A stretch of 64,000 nucleotides of DNA from Filimonas zeae. Lineage in GTDB: Bacteria > Bacteroidota > Bacteroidia > Chitinophagales > Chitinophagaceae. The stretch covers positions 984,785 through 1,048,784 of the forward strand of contig NZ_BMIB01000004.1 of the NCBI RefSeq assembly GCF_014641615.1, in the 5' to 3' direction. Positions 23,993-32,042 of this stretch are shown piece by piece. The notes beneath the pieces were generated by a model. The model did not search any database. It was given only the letters and a program-made list of their open reading frames with translations, and was not told the DNA's origin. The stretch's first letter is position 1; every line of letters starts with the position of its first letter. A program made the translations under genes and the position numbers.

Positions 23993-25252
23993 ATGAGTAA
24001 ACTTAGCACGCTTGCCGAAACACTGATAGGCTCAGAAATTGTTCGTTTAGGCAACGAAATCAATGACCGCATCAGACAAGGTGAAAAAATCTATAATTAC
24101 ACCATAGGAGATTTTGACCCTGCTATTTTCCCTATTCCTAAAGAGCTGGAACAGCTGATTATAGAAAGCTATCAGCAGGGGTATACAAATTATCCTCCTG
24201 GAGATGGTTTAGGTGAACTGCGCTCAGCTGTGGCTGATTTCATTAAGGATTGGGAGGGTATAGAGTATACACCTAATGAAGTACTGATTGCTGCCGGTGG
24301 CAGACCCCTGATTTATACAATTTTCAAAACCATTGTAGACGCAGGTGATAAAGTAATCTACGCCGTTCCTTCATGGAACAACAACCATTATACCCACCTG
24401 ACAAATGCCGTGCATTGTGTTATTGAAGCTACTCCGGAAAATAACTTTATGCCGCTGGCTTCAGACATTGCTCCACATATAAAGGGCGCGGCACTCATCT
24501 GCCTCTGTACACCTCAAAATCCAACCGGTACTACGCTGCCAGAGGCAGAGTTGAAAAAGATATGTGAGTTGGTGCTGGAAGAAAATGCACGGCGTGGTAC
24601 TGACGAGAAAAAACTGTATGTAATGTACGACCAGATGTACTGGACACTTACTTATGTAAACACCCAACATGCCAACCCTATTTCGGTAAACCCAGCCATG
24701 AAGCCTTATACCATCTTTGTGGATGGTATGTCAAAAGCATTTGCTGCAACCGGCGTAAGAGTAGGCTGGGCATTAGGCCCAACCCATGTTATTGGCAAAA
24801 TGAAAGCGCTGTTAAGCCATCTGGGTGCCTGGAGCCCGATGGCAGAGCAAAAAGCCGCTGCCTCTTACCTGAAGCAGAGAGAAGCCATAGAGAAATACCT
24901 GGCACACTATAAAAAGGAACTGGAAGAACGTCTTAATACCATATACAATGGCTTTATTCAGTTAAAAGAAAAAGGCTATGCGGTGGACGCCATTGTACCA
25001 CAGGCAGCTATCTACCTGACTATTAAATTGGATCTTGCTGGTAAAAAGACTGCCGGCAATCAGCTAATTGCAGATCAAAGCGCCGTTACCAGCTATATAC
25101 TGGATAAAGCCAAGCTGGCAGTGGTTCCTTTCTATGCTTTTGGAGCAGACAAACAATCACCCTGGTATCGCCTCAGCGTAGGCACCTGTAAAAAAGAAGA
25201 GATTACCGCAATGCTGGCAGGTCTGGAAGCAGCTTTGGCAACGCTGCAATAA
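23993..25252 (+). CDS. PLP-dependent class I/II aminotransferase
   Basis: A 419-residue fold-type I aminotransferase, related to aspartate or aromatic aminotransferases. Visible: YTIGDFDPAIFPIP and YPPGDGLGELRSAVADF, the GGRPLIYTIFK cofactor-phosphate strand, LICLCTPQNPTGTTLP (the Asn that contacts PLP), VMYDQMYW (Asp/Tyr pair), the catalytic Lys in VDGMSKAFAATGVRVGW, and the terminal substrate-binding Arg in PWYRLSVGTC. The frame is open from 23963, but family proteins start at MSKLSTLAETLIGSEI, at 23993. Probably monocistronic. The exact amino donor is not evident. Confidence 0.9.
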   Translation: MSKLSTLAETLIGSEIVRLGNEINDRIRQGEKIYNYTIGDFDPAIFPIPKELEQLIIESYQQGYTNYPPGDGLGELRSAVADFIKDWEGIEYTPNEVLIAAGGRPLIYTIFKTIVDAGDKVIYAVPSWNNNHYTHLTNAVHCVIEATPENNFMPLASDIAPHIKGAALICLCTPQNPTGTTLPEAELKKICELVLEENARRGTDEKKLYVMYDQMYWTLTYVNTQHANPISVNPAMKPYTIFVDGMSKAFAATGVRVGWALGPTHVIGKMKALLSHLGAWSPMAEQKAAASYLKQREAIEKYLAHYKKELEERLNTIYNGFIQLKEKGYAVDAIVPQAAIYLTIKLDLAGKKTAGNQLIADQSAVTSYILDKAKLAVVPFYAFGADKQSPWYRLSVGTCKKEEITAMLAGLEAALATLQ

Positions 25253-25262
25253 AAAATAAAGG

Positions 25263-25514
25263 CTAGTTTTTGTTGTTGATAAACACAAAGGGCTTTATAT
25301 CCCTTCTGGCTTGAAGCACTTTAAGAATAGCAGCGGGTTTAACGATGATTTTGTGCCTGTTAACGTCAATCACCTCGTTAACGGCACAAAATGTATCCAT
25401 ATTTTCTACATGAAATAATAGTTCATTAAGCAATTCTACTTCTTGCTCTAATGCTTCAGGATCGGACTCGTCCTTTCTTGTAAGTACCAGCAAATCTCTG
25501 TTCTGACTAAACAT
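25263..25514 (-). CDS. Small conserved-looking protein of unknown function
   Basis: An 83-residue soluble protein: acidic helical N-terminus (DESDPEALEQEVELLNELLF) and a basic C-terminal half ending RRDIKPFVFINNKN. No known motif. It converges with the aminotransferase gene (10 nt between stops). Codon use and length are compatible with a real gene, but the evidence is modest. The 185-bp gap to 25700 shows no other gene. Confidence 0.5.
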   Translation of the reverse strand: MFSQNRDLLVLTRKDESDPEALEQEVELLNELLFHVENMDTFCAVNEVIDVNRHKIIVKPAAILKVLQARRDIKPFVFINNKN

Positions 25515-25699
25515 ATCTCACAACCTGGTTTACACTAAATATTGGATTAAATTCATTCTCCTTTACCCCACAATACCTCTTCGGGGTGGACAGCCACATT
25601 TACTTTTATATGACTTCCCAAATAATCCGCACGAAGCCATTAACATGCTTAATATTAACAGCAAAAAAATACTTTGGTTTATCTTACGCCCCATAATTA

Positions 25700-26839
25700 T
25701 TGTCTGTTTCTAAATTACGGAAAATTACCTACAATTCCGGTAGCAAACACATTTTGAGCGAAAATTCTACTATACCAGTTGCATTAGTAGCCCCACTTGA
25801 TTGGGGGCTCGGGCATACAACACGCTGCATCCCGATTATTCAACAGTTACAGCAAAGCGGTTACAAAGTACTTGTTGCCTGTGAAGGCGCTCAGGAGCAT
25901 TTGCTAAAGCGTGAATTTCCGGAAATAGAATGCTTGCACCTTTCTGGTTACTGTATACAATACTCGCATCATAAACGTTGGCTGGCCTTTAAAATTATAC
26001 AGCAACTGCCTAAAATTTTAAAAGCCATTGTGCGCGAACATCAGTGGCTGAAAAAACAGGTATATCAACATAATATACAGTTAGTTATCTCAGATAACAG
26101 ATTTGGTCTCTGGAACACAAAAACAACCTCTGTATTTGTAACGCACCAGCTTAATATTCAAACACCTTTCAGGTGGTTGACCAAAAGCGTACAACGCATC
26201 AACTACGCATATATTAACCGGTATAAAGCGTGCTGGATACCAGATATGGCTGACAATCAATTTAATATTGCCGGCGCGCTGTCCCATCCCCACCGTCTGC
26301 CCAAAGTTCCGGTGCATTATATAGGCCCACTTTCACGCTTTCAGTCTGCCTTCCTATCTCCGGAAAAACGCTTTACCTATAAATGGCTGTTTCTGCTATC
26401 TGGTCCGGAACCTCAACGTACATTACTGGAAAACAAGCTATTAGCAATAGCATCACAACTCTCTGGAGCCGTAATATTGCTCAGAGGCAGGCCGGGAGCA
26501 ACCAGCCTGCCTGCCGCACCTGATAACTGTACAATAATAAACCATTTACCCACCGGCGAAATGCAGCAATTAATAGCACAATGTGAATTTGTGCTCAGCC
26601 GTTCAGGCTATACCACGGTAATGGAAATGCTGGCCCTGCAAAAGAAAGCTTTACTCATACCTACTCCCGGGCAAACAGAACAGGAGTATCTGGCACAACG
26701 CCTCACCAGCCAGCATTGGTGTTATAGCTGCTTTCAGCACGATGATCTGTTGTCACATCTGCTGCTGGCAGAAGCATTCAACTACCAGTTACCTCAGATT
26801 CAGCCTCATCAGCTAACAGGCGCCATAGAAGCACTATAA
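25700..26839 (+). CDS. MurG/UDP-glycosyltransferase-like GT-B glycosyltransferase
   Basis: About 379 residues with a GT-B outline: the N-terminal VALVAPLDWGLGHTTRCIPI (glycine-rich loop as in MurG), LVISDNRFGLW and VFVTHQLNIQ in the first domain, then LFLLSGPEPQRTLLENKL and LSRSGYTTVMEMLALQKKAL with a PTPGQTEQEYLA segment in the nucleotide-sugar domain. The substrate is unknown. The start codon is a TTG (25700); a second TTG at about 25751 is also possible, and no ATG precedes the conserved region. Its stop overlaps the convergent SixA gene by 6 nt. Confidence 0.78.
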   Translation: MSVSKLRKITYNSGSKHILSENSTIPVALVAPLDWGLGHTTRCIPIIQQLQQSGYKVLVACEGAQEHLLKREFPEIECLHLSGYCIQYSHHKRWLAFKIIQQLPKILKAIVREHQWLKKQVYQHNIQLVISDNRFGLWNTKTTSVFVTHQLNIQTPFRWLTKSVQRINYAYINRYKACWIPDMADNQFNIAGALSHPHRLPKVPVHYIGPLSRFQSAFLSPEKRFTYKWLFLLSGPEPQRTLLENKLLAIASQLSGAVILLRGRPGATSLPAAPDNCTIINHLPTGEMQQLIAQCEFVLSRSGYTTVMEMLALQKKALLIPTPGQTEQEYLAQRLTSQHWCYSCFQHDDLLSHLLLAEAFNYQLPQIQPHQLTGAIEAL

Positions 26840-27328
26840 ATCCAGTTTGGGATAATCAAAAAAGTCAAAATGTTTCTCCGCATCTGCAAACTCTTGCCAG
26901 CTGTCTATTTTGGCAGAAATTGCAAACACGCCACAGGTAGGCATGTTATCTATCCGCACAGCAGTAAGGGAATTAATAAAATCGGTGATACCGGGGTTGT
27001 GAGAGAACAAAGCCACTGTTTTCCAGTCATTATTCAGCTCTGCAACCACCTGAGAAAAAGTGGAGGGAGAAGCATGATACAATTCAGGTATCTGGTGAAT
27101 ACCCGCTTGTTTTATCTGATATACATCAGCAAAATAGATAGCTGTAGAAAAAGCCCTGCGTGCAGGGCTTGATACAAAAGCATTTATATCAGGCTCCCTG
27201 TCATGCAATCGCTTAGCCATAACAGGGGCATTCTTCTTACCACGATCATTTAAAGGCCTGTCAAAATCCGACTGCTCCAGATTTTGCCAGCTGCTTTTAG
27301 CATGACGAACCAATATTAGCTTTCTCAT
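26834..27328 (-). CDS. SixA-like phosphohistidine phosphatase
   Basis: A 164-residue member of the histidine phosphatase superfamily. The catalytic RHG-type motif is at the N-terminus as LILVRHAKSSW, FDRPLNDRGKKNAPVMA follows, and the second His is in ALFSHNPGITDF. SixA dephosphorylates phosphohistidine in phosphotransfer proteins; small-molecule phosphatase activity is an alternative. A TATATTTA element ends 5 nt before the ATG. Confidence 0.87.
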   Translation of the reverse strand: MRKLILVRHAKSSWQNLEQSDFDRPLNDRGKKNAPVMAKRLHDREPDINAFVSSPARRAFSTAIYFADVYQIKQAGIHQIPELYHASPSTFSQVVAELNNDWKTVALFSHNPGITDFINSLTAVRIDNMPTCGVFAISAKIDSWQEFADAEKHFDFFDYPKLDL

Positions 27329-27333
27329 AAGGA

Positions 27334-27341
27334 TAAATATA
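27334..27341 (-). promoter_or_regulatory. -7-like element TATATTTA of the SixA-like gene
   Basis: TAnnTTTA on the minus strand, followed by TCCTT and the ATG at 27328, so the transcript should be nearly leaderless. Confidence 0.4.
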
Positions 27342-27356
27342 CTAATAGATTACGGG

Positions 27357-29204
27357 TTAGTAACCGCGTACATTTTTCCCATCTACATAGTTAATAAAGG
27401 CCTTATTCACCACCCTGTTACCTCCCGGAGTAGGATAGTTGCCGGTAAAATACCAGTCACCGGTATTGGTTGGGCAGCTGTCATGTAAATCTTCAATGGT
27501 CTGATAGATTACTTCTACAGGAATATCCAGATCAGAAGGCGTAATCAACTGGGCAATCTTTGCAGAAATCTCGTCTGGCGTAAAAGAACTGTAAATCTTC
27601 TTTACCACATTTTCCGTATGCAACTGATTGGTACGTTGTAACTCTTTAATTTCATTGTATACGTCGGTAAGCACGTTTTCCTGACCTCTTTCCTTCAGCA
27701 ATTCTGTAGCTGCACGGAAAGCAATAAAATCACCCAGCTTGCTCATATCAATACCATAGCAATCCGGATAACGTATCTGGGGCGCAGAAGAAACAACAAT
27801 CACTTTCTTAGGCTGCAAGCGGGCCAGCATACGGATTATACTTTCTTTTAAAGTAGTACCACGCACAATAGAGTCATCTATCACTACCAGTGTATCTAAT
27901 CCTTTCTGCACTGTACCGTAAGTAATATCGTAAACGTGCTGCACCATTTCGTTTCTGCTGGCATCTTCTGTAATAAAAGTGCGCAGCTTAACATCTTTGA
28001 TGGCTATTTTCTCCTGACGGATTTTGCGGGTTACCATCTCCTGGAGTTTCTCTTCATCAAAGTCGTTACCCCAGCTCATGATACGTTGAATCTTAATCTG
28101 ATTCAGATAATCCTCCATACCTTTCACCAGGCCATAGAAAGCAACTTCTGCGGTGTTGGGTATATAAGAGAAAATAGTATGCTTCAGGTCGTGATCAATA
28201 CTTTCCAGTACGCGATGGCTCAAATGATAACCTAAAGCAATACGCTCACGGTAAATTTTCTCATCACTGCCACGGCTGAAGTAAATACGCTCAAAGCTAC
28301 AGGCCCTTCTTTCTTTCGCAGGCTGTACCTGTTCTACTTTGTAACCACCTTCATTGTCTACAATCAACGCAGAACCAGGCATCAATTCCAACACCTCATT
28401 CTCACCTACGTTAAACGTGGTTCTGATAGCCGCTCTTTCGCTGGCTGCCACAATCACCTCGTCGTTACAGTAATAATAAGCCGGGCGAATGCCGTGTGCA
28501 TCACGGGTTACAAAGCTATGGCCGTTACCCAGCAAAGCACCGATGGTGTAACCACCGTCAAACAGCGGAGTAGCTTTTTTCAGCACGGCGGCTACATCCG
28601 GATTGTTGGGGGCTTTCTCATCTTCTTTAGTCAGAAAATGATGTACTACCTCCATCATAGCCGCCAGATCACTTTGTTTCTGAAACTCTCCAGGGTCTAT
28701 ATTAACCAGATCAAATAATTCTTCTGTATTTACCAGGTTAAAGTTACCCGCCAGCGCCAGGTTTTGAGCAGGGGTAACATTACGCTTGATAAAGGGGTGG
28801 CAAAACTCAACATTGTTTTTACCCTGTGTGCCATAGCGAAGATGGCCCAGTAACAACTCACCCATAAAAGGCAGGTGGCCTTTCATTAACGCAGGATGCT
28901 TTTTAATATCGGGCTGATACCTTTCCAGTTCAGCTACTTCCTGTCCTACTTTAAAGAACAGATCAGCAATAGGCTGCTGGGCATTACTCCGCATACGATG
29001 CAGGAAAGGTGATCCGTTTTCAACGTTCAGTTTTACAGCAGCGATACCGGCACCATCCTGGCCGCGGTTGTGCTGCTTTTCCATGAGCAGGTACAGTTTG
29101 TTTAATCCGTACATCACTGTGCCATACTTCTCTAAATAGTAGGAGAACGGTTTTCTGAGGCGAATGTAGGCAAGGCCACATTCATGTTTTATTTCGTCGC
29201 TCAT
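27357..29204 (-). CDS. purF: Amidophosphoribosyltransferase (PurF-type), long Bacteroidota form
   Basis: 615 residues with an N-terminal class II glutamine amidotransferase domain and a C-terminal type I phosphoribosyltransferase domain. The expected nucleophile is Cys9 after an eight-residue propeptide (MSDEIKHE-C), with EKQHNRGQDGAGIA, LGHLRYGTQGKNN and GNFNLVN as amidotransferase motifs. The PRPP-binding loop is VVIDDSIVRGTTLKES. It would make phosphoribosylamine, the first step of purine synthesis. At 615 residues it is clearly longer than the usual 470-500 residue PurF; Bacteroidota genomes can hold both types, so this may be a paralog. Confidence 0.85.
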   Translation of the reverse strand: MSDEIKHECGLAYIRLRKPFSYYLEKYGTVMYGLNKLYLLMEKQHNRGQDGAGIAAVKLNVENGSPFLHRMRSNAQQPIADLFFKVGQEVAELERYQPDIKKHPALMKGHLPFMGELLLGHLRYGTQGKNNVEFCHPFIKRNVTPAQNLALAGNFNLVNTEELFDLVNIDPGEFQKQSDLAAMMEVVHHFLTKEDEKAPNNPDVAAVLKKATPLFDGGYTIGALLGNGHSFVTRDAHGIRPAYYYCNDEVIVAASERAAIRTTFNVGENEVLELMPGSALIVDNEGGYKVEQVQPAKERRACSFERIYFSRGSDEKIYRERIALGYHLSHRVLESIDHDLKHTIFSYIPNTAEVAFYGLVKGMEDYLNQIKIQRIMSWGNDFDEEKLQEMVTRKIRQEKIAIKDVKLRTFITEDASRNEMVQHVYDITYGTVQKGLDTLVVIDDSIVRGTTLKESIIRMLARLQPKKVIVVSSAPQIRYPDCYGIDMSKLGDFIAFRAATELLKERGQENVLTDVYNEIKELQRTNQLHTENVVKKIYSSFTPDEISAKIAQLITPSDLDIPVEVIYQTIEDLHDSCPTNTGDWYFTGNYPTPGGNRVVNKAFINYVDGKNVRGY

Positions 29205-29226
29205 GGTAGATCTTGAAAAGAAGCCG

Positions 29227-29234
29227 CAAAGGTA
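29227..29234 (-). promoter_or_regulatory. -7 promoter element TACCTTTG of purF
   Basis: A perfect TAnnTTTG on the minus strand, 22 nt upstream of the ATG. No clear -33 TTG. Confidence 0.45.
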
Positions 29235-29261
29235 CGATTGTTCTTGTTTTAGAAAAGTGAA

Positions 29262-29825
29262 TTATTCACTGATTTCTAATAAAGGCGACAGGCTTTCCGC
29301 CAGCCATAAGAACTCCTTTACAAAAACATCTACATTCTTTTGAAAAGCGGCCTCGGTTAACGCACCGGTTTCATCAAACCTCTGGTCTACGTAAGGGGTA
29401 ATAAGCATATAGGGCGACCCTATACCGAATAAGGCATTGATGAGTAACTGCAACTGCTGGCTGGCGCGAATACCGCCCAAAGCGCCTGTAGATGTAGTTA
29501 CAATACCGAATGCTTTATGATTTTGCTTGGGAAAATGGTCAAACAGTACTTTTACCGCGGGGGTGTAGCTGCCATTGTACTCGGGGGTAATAATAATGAA
29601 GGCATTGGCGTTAAAAACCCTTTTTACCAATGGCTGCAGACTTTCCGGCGCCTTTTCAGGTGAAGAAAACACCTCCTGCTGCATCAGCGGGAACTCCCAT
29701 TCCCTAACATCTATAATCTGAACGTTGTGGCTGGTAGTATGTTGAAGCAGTTTTTGCAGATACAGCGCTACCCGGTAAGTAACACTACCCTGGCGCGGGC
29801 TGCCGGCAATAATTTCAATATTCAT
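29262..29825 (-). CDS. NADPH-dependent FMN reductase family flavoprotein
   Basis: A 187-residue flavodoxin-fold reductase. The FMN phosphate loop is EIIAGSPRQGSVTYRVA, followed by IIDVREWEFPLMQQEVF, a central FIIITPEYNGSYTPAVKVLF and the GIVTTSTGALGGIRASQQL strand, all typical of ArsH/ChrR-like quinone or azo reductases. The frame extends to 29906, but MNIEIIAG at 29825 is the family start. Substrate not determined. Confidence 0.87.
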   Translation of the reverse strand: MNIEIIAGSPRQGSVTYRVALYLQKLLQHTTSHNVQIIDVREWEFPLMQQEVFSSPEKAPESLQPLVKRVFNANAFIIITPEYNGSYTPAVKVLFDHFPKQNHKAFGIVTTSTGALGGIRASQQLQLLINALFGIGSPYMLITPYVDQRFDETGALTEAAFQKNVDVFVKEFLWLAESLSPLLEISE

Positions 29826-29933
29826 ACCGCAACTTATACAGAATTGCTCATACCTGTTGTCGAAAATGGAAGAAACGTACCAATGTGTAAGTACGTTCCT
29901 CCACATTTCAACTGAGAACCAGTATACTAACCC

Positions 29934-30602
29934 TTACTTTTTCGCTTTCAGGTCTAACTTCAGATTCACTTCTTTCTGGATCATCCAATCCTGAGGATTG
30001 TTAGGTCCTTTATAGTTCATACCCCATAAAGTACGGTCAATGTTGAAGTTGGCCTGTGCTTCAACCGCTTCTGCACTTACAGTTACTTTAGCAGGGAAGG
30101 TTACGTTTTTAGTGCTGTCTTTCAGTGTAAGGTTACCGCTGATCAGGTGTGTAGCGCCTGGCAGTAAGCTTGCCTGCTTAGTGCTGTCGTAAGCTTCTAC
30201 TTTAGTAATCTCAAATTTAGCGGTAGGATATTTAGCCACATCAAAGAAGTCAGGACTTTTCAGGTGCCCTTCCAGCATAGCGCGTTTAGCAGTATCGGTA
30301 ATGTCTTTGTCTTTGATAGAAGCAGTGCTTACTACAAAAGAACCACCGGTGAGCGCACCATTATCTACAGACAGGGTACCGCTGCTGATAGCCAGTGAAC
30401 CGGTATGCGGATCAACACCACCTTTGTGGGCAGTATGCCATTCCAAAGTAGTAGCTACAGTATCAATGTTTAAAGTATTACCGGTAGCAGCTGCCGCTTC
30501 TTGTTTTTCACCGGTTTCAGCGCTATCAGTTTTAGGAGAACTTTGGCATGACGCAAATACAACTGCGCCTATTACTGCCAGAGAAAGTGCTTGTTTAAGC
30601 AT
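29934..30602 (-). CDS. YceI-family lipoprotein
   Basis: 222 residues with a lipoprotein signal (hydrophobic core, lipobox VFASC) and an Ala/Glu/Thr-rich linker, then a YceI lipocalin-like domain: TLEWHTAHKGGVDPHTGSL, GGSFVVSTASIKDKDI, HLKSPDFFDVAKYPTAKFEI and the terminal FNIDRTLWGMNYKG. YceI domains bind isoprenoid-type lipids. It is 47 nt after a second YceI gene and probably in the same transcript. Confidence 0.9.
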   Translation of the reverse strand: MLKQALSLAVIGAVVFASCQSSPKTDSAETGEKQEAAAATGNTLNIDTVATTLEWHTAHKGGVDPHTGSLAISSGTLSVDNGALTGGSFVVSTASIKDKDITDTAKRAMLEGHLKSPDFFDVAKYPTAKFEITKVEAYDSTKQASLLPGATHLISGNLTLKDSTKNVTFPAKVTVSAEAVEAQANFNIDRTLWGMNYKGPNNPQDWMIQKEVNLKLDLKAKK

Positions 30603-30649
30603 GGGTAATTGTTTTTGAGTGTTTGTTATATGATAAATTGATTGTGGAA

Positions 30650-31177
30650 CTACGCTTGTTTAATCAACTGAACATTCAGTATCAGTTTTACTTCATCGCT
30701 AACTACTATGCCACCTGCTTCGGTAACGGCACTCCAGTTTAAACCAAAATCTTTACGGTTAATTTTACCTGTAGCTTCAAAACCAGCTTTGGTCTGTCCG
30801 TAAGGGTCTACCACCGTACCTGCATGTTCAACATTCAACGTAATAGGTCTGGTTACACCACGAACGGTAAAATCGCCGGTTACTGCATACTCTCCTTCCC
30901 CTTTTTTATCTATTCTGGTGGAAACAAAAGAGAGTTTAGGAAACTGGTCAGCAGCAAAAAAGTCTTCTCCTTTCAAGTGACCGTCACGTTGCTCATTGCC
31001 GGTATTAATGCTGTTTACATCTGCTTCAAAAGAAATAGCTGCATCAGTAAAGTCTTCATTTTCAGCAGTTACTGTTGCATCAAACTTATCAAACTTGCCA
31101 GTAACAGAACTTATCATCAGGTGCTTTACCTTAAAAGTAATTTCTGAGTGTGCTGCATCAATTTTGTACGTTGCCAT
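30650..31177 (-). CDS. YceI-family protein, cytoplasmic form
   Basis: 175 residues without a signal peptide: YKIDAAHSEITFKVKHLMIS, ISFEADVNSINTGNEQRDGH, FFAADQFPKLSFVST, GDFTVRGVTRPITLNVEHAG and INRKDFGLNWSAVTEAGG are the standard YceI blocks. A lipocalin-like fold that binds polyprenoid or similar hydrophobic ligands. First of two tandem YceI genes; a MarR gene lies 285 nt upstream on the same strand, with a MarR-operator-like site between. Confidence 0.9.
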   Translation of the reverse strand: MATYKIDAAHSEITFKVKHLMISSVTGKFDKFDATVTAENEDFTDAAISFEADVNSINTGNEQRDGHLKGEDFFAADQFPKLSFVSTRIDKKGEGEYAVTGDFTVRGVTRPITLNVEHAGTVVDPYGQTKAGFEATGKINRKDFGLNWSAVTEAGGIVVSDEVKLILNVQLIKQA

Positions 31178-31424
31178 TGTTGAATTTTTTATGGTTATTA
31201 TTTAAATTCTGTTGCAAACCCCATGCAATTGACTCAAGTACAGGGGCGTATACGCCAAATACGTTCCAATTGTTCAATCAGGCCCGGGTTTCTTCCAGAA
31301 TTTACAAAAAACACGAAGGGTATCCATCTGCACCGTTCCCGTTCTCACTCTTTACATTAAGCACATATTCACTCACACCCTCCGTGCTCCTGTTTCATCC
31401 AATCCATTACCCGTCCCGCGCCCA

Positions 31425-31440
31425 TTACATGTACATACAC
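31425..31440. promoter_or_regulatory. Second copy of the MarR-operator-like palindrome, upstream of yceI
   Basis: TTACATGTACATACAC matches the palindrome at 31919-31934 at 12 of 16 positions, with the same GTAC centre. It lies between marR and the YceI genes and could bind the same regulator. The rest of 31178-31461 holds no other recognisable gene or signal. Confidence 0.45.
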
Positions 31441-31461
31441 GTATCGAACGTTAAAAAAAGC

Positions 31462-31911
31462 CTATCCTCTGTATTTGTCCAATAAATCATTAAGCTGTTC
31501 TAACTCAATATCACTCAAATGGCACACCTGACTGTTGGTCGCCTCCATAATATCGTTTACCGTAGCCAGCATATTAATGCCGGGTTGAGTAAGCGTAATT
31601 ACTGTTTCCCGCTTGTCCTCCGAAGAGGTGCTTCTCTTCACCAGTTTCTTTAACTCAAGCCTGTCTATAATTCTTGGTACGTTTGAACTACGCTCAATCA
31701 TGCGTCCGGCTATATCTCTCACACACATCTGATCGGGATACTTACCTTTCAGTATTCGCAGCACATTGTATTGCTCCGGCGTAAGGCCATATGCTTTCAA
31801 TGCATCGCTTACAGAACACTTCACATGATAAGCAGTATACATAATGTTGATTGCTGCTTTCATTTGCTGGTTTTTAAAACCTTGTGTTTGTATCGCCTTT
31901 TCGATTTTCAC
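31462..31911 (-). CDS. MarR-family transcriptional regulator
   Basis: 149 residues with a winged helix of the MarR type: YGLTPEQYNVLRILKGKYPD, CVRDIAGRMIERSSNVPRII for the helix-turn-helix, the LVKRSTSSEDKRETVITLT wing with the conserved D-R pair, and flanking dimerisation helices. The start is a GTG at 31911, 4 nt after a -7 element that overlaps a perfect 16-bp palindrome. Autorepression and control of the downstream YceI genes are the likely roles (inference from site positions). Confidence 0.88.
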   Translation of the reverse strand: MKIEKAIQTQGFKNQQMKAAINIMYTAYHVKCSVSDALKAYGLTPEQYNVLRILKGKYPDQMCVRDIAGRMIERSSNVPRIIDRLELKKLVKRSTSSEDKRETVITLTQPGINMLATVNDIMEATNSQVCHLSDIELEQLNDLLDKYRG

Positions 31912-31915
31912 AATA

Positions 31916-31946
31916 CAAATGTATGTACATACATCTATCTAAACAA
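31916..31946 (-). promoter_or_regulatory. marR promoter with overlapping 16-bp palindromic operator
   Basis: On the minus strand TTG (31944-31946), 20 nt, then TACATTTG (31916-31923): a near-perfect Bacteroidota promoter. The perfect palindrome ATGTATGTACATACAT (31919-31934) covers the spacer and most of the -7 element. The GTG start follows 4 nt later, so the mRNA is predicted leaderless. Confidence 0.7.
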
Positions 31947-31965
31947 CTACTCTGTCACTATTTAA

Positions 31966-32001
31966 CAAAAAAGAAGGTAATGTCTATTAAACATTACCTT
32001 C
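31966..32001 (-). terminator. Terminator of the SurA-like gene
   Basis: An 11-bp stem GAAGGTAATGT/ACATTACCTTC (31973-31983 with 31991-32001) and a 7-nt loop; on the minus strand TTTTTTGTT follows. Confidence 0.8.
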
Positions 32002-32042
32002 ACCTTATTCGCTTATACTTTGATTATCAGTACCTAAAGCTG

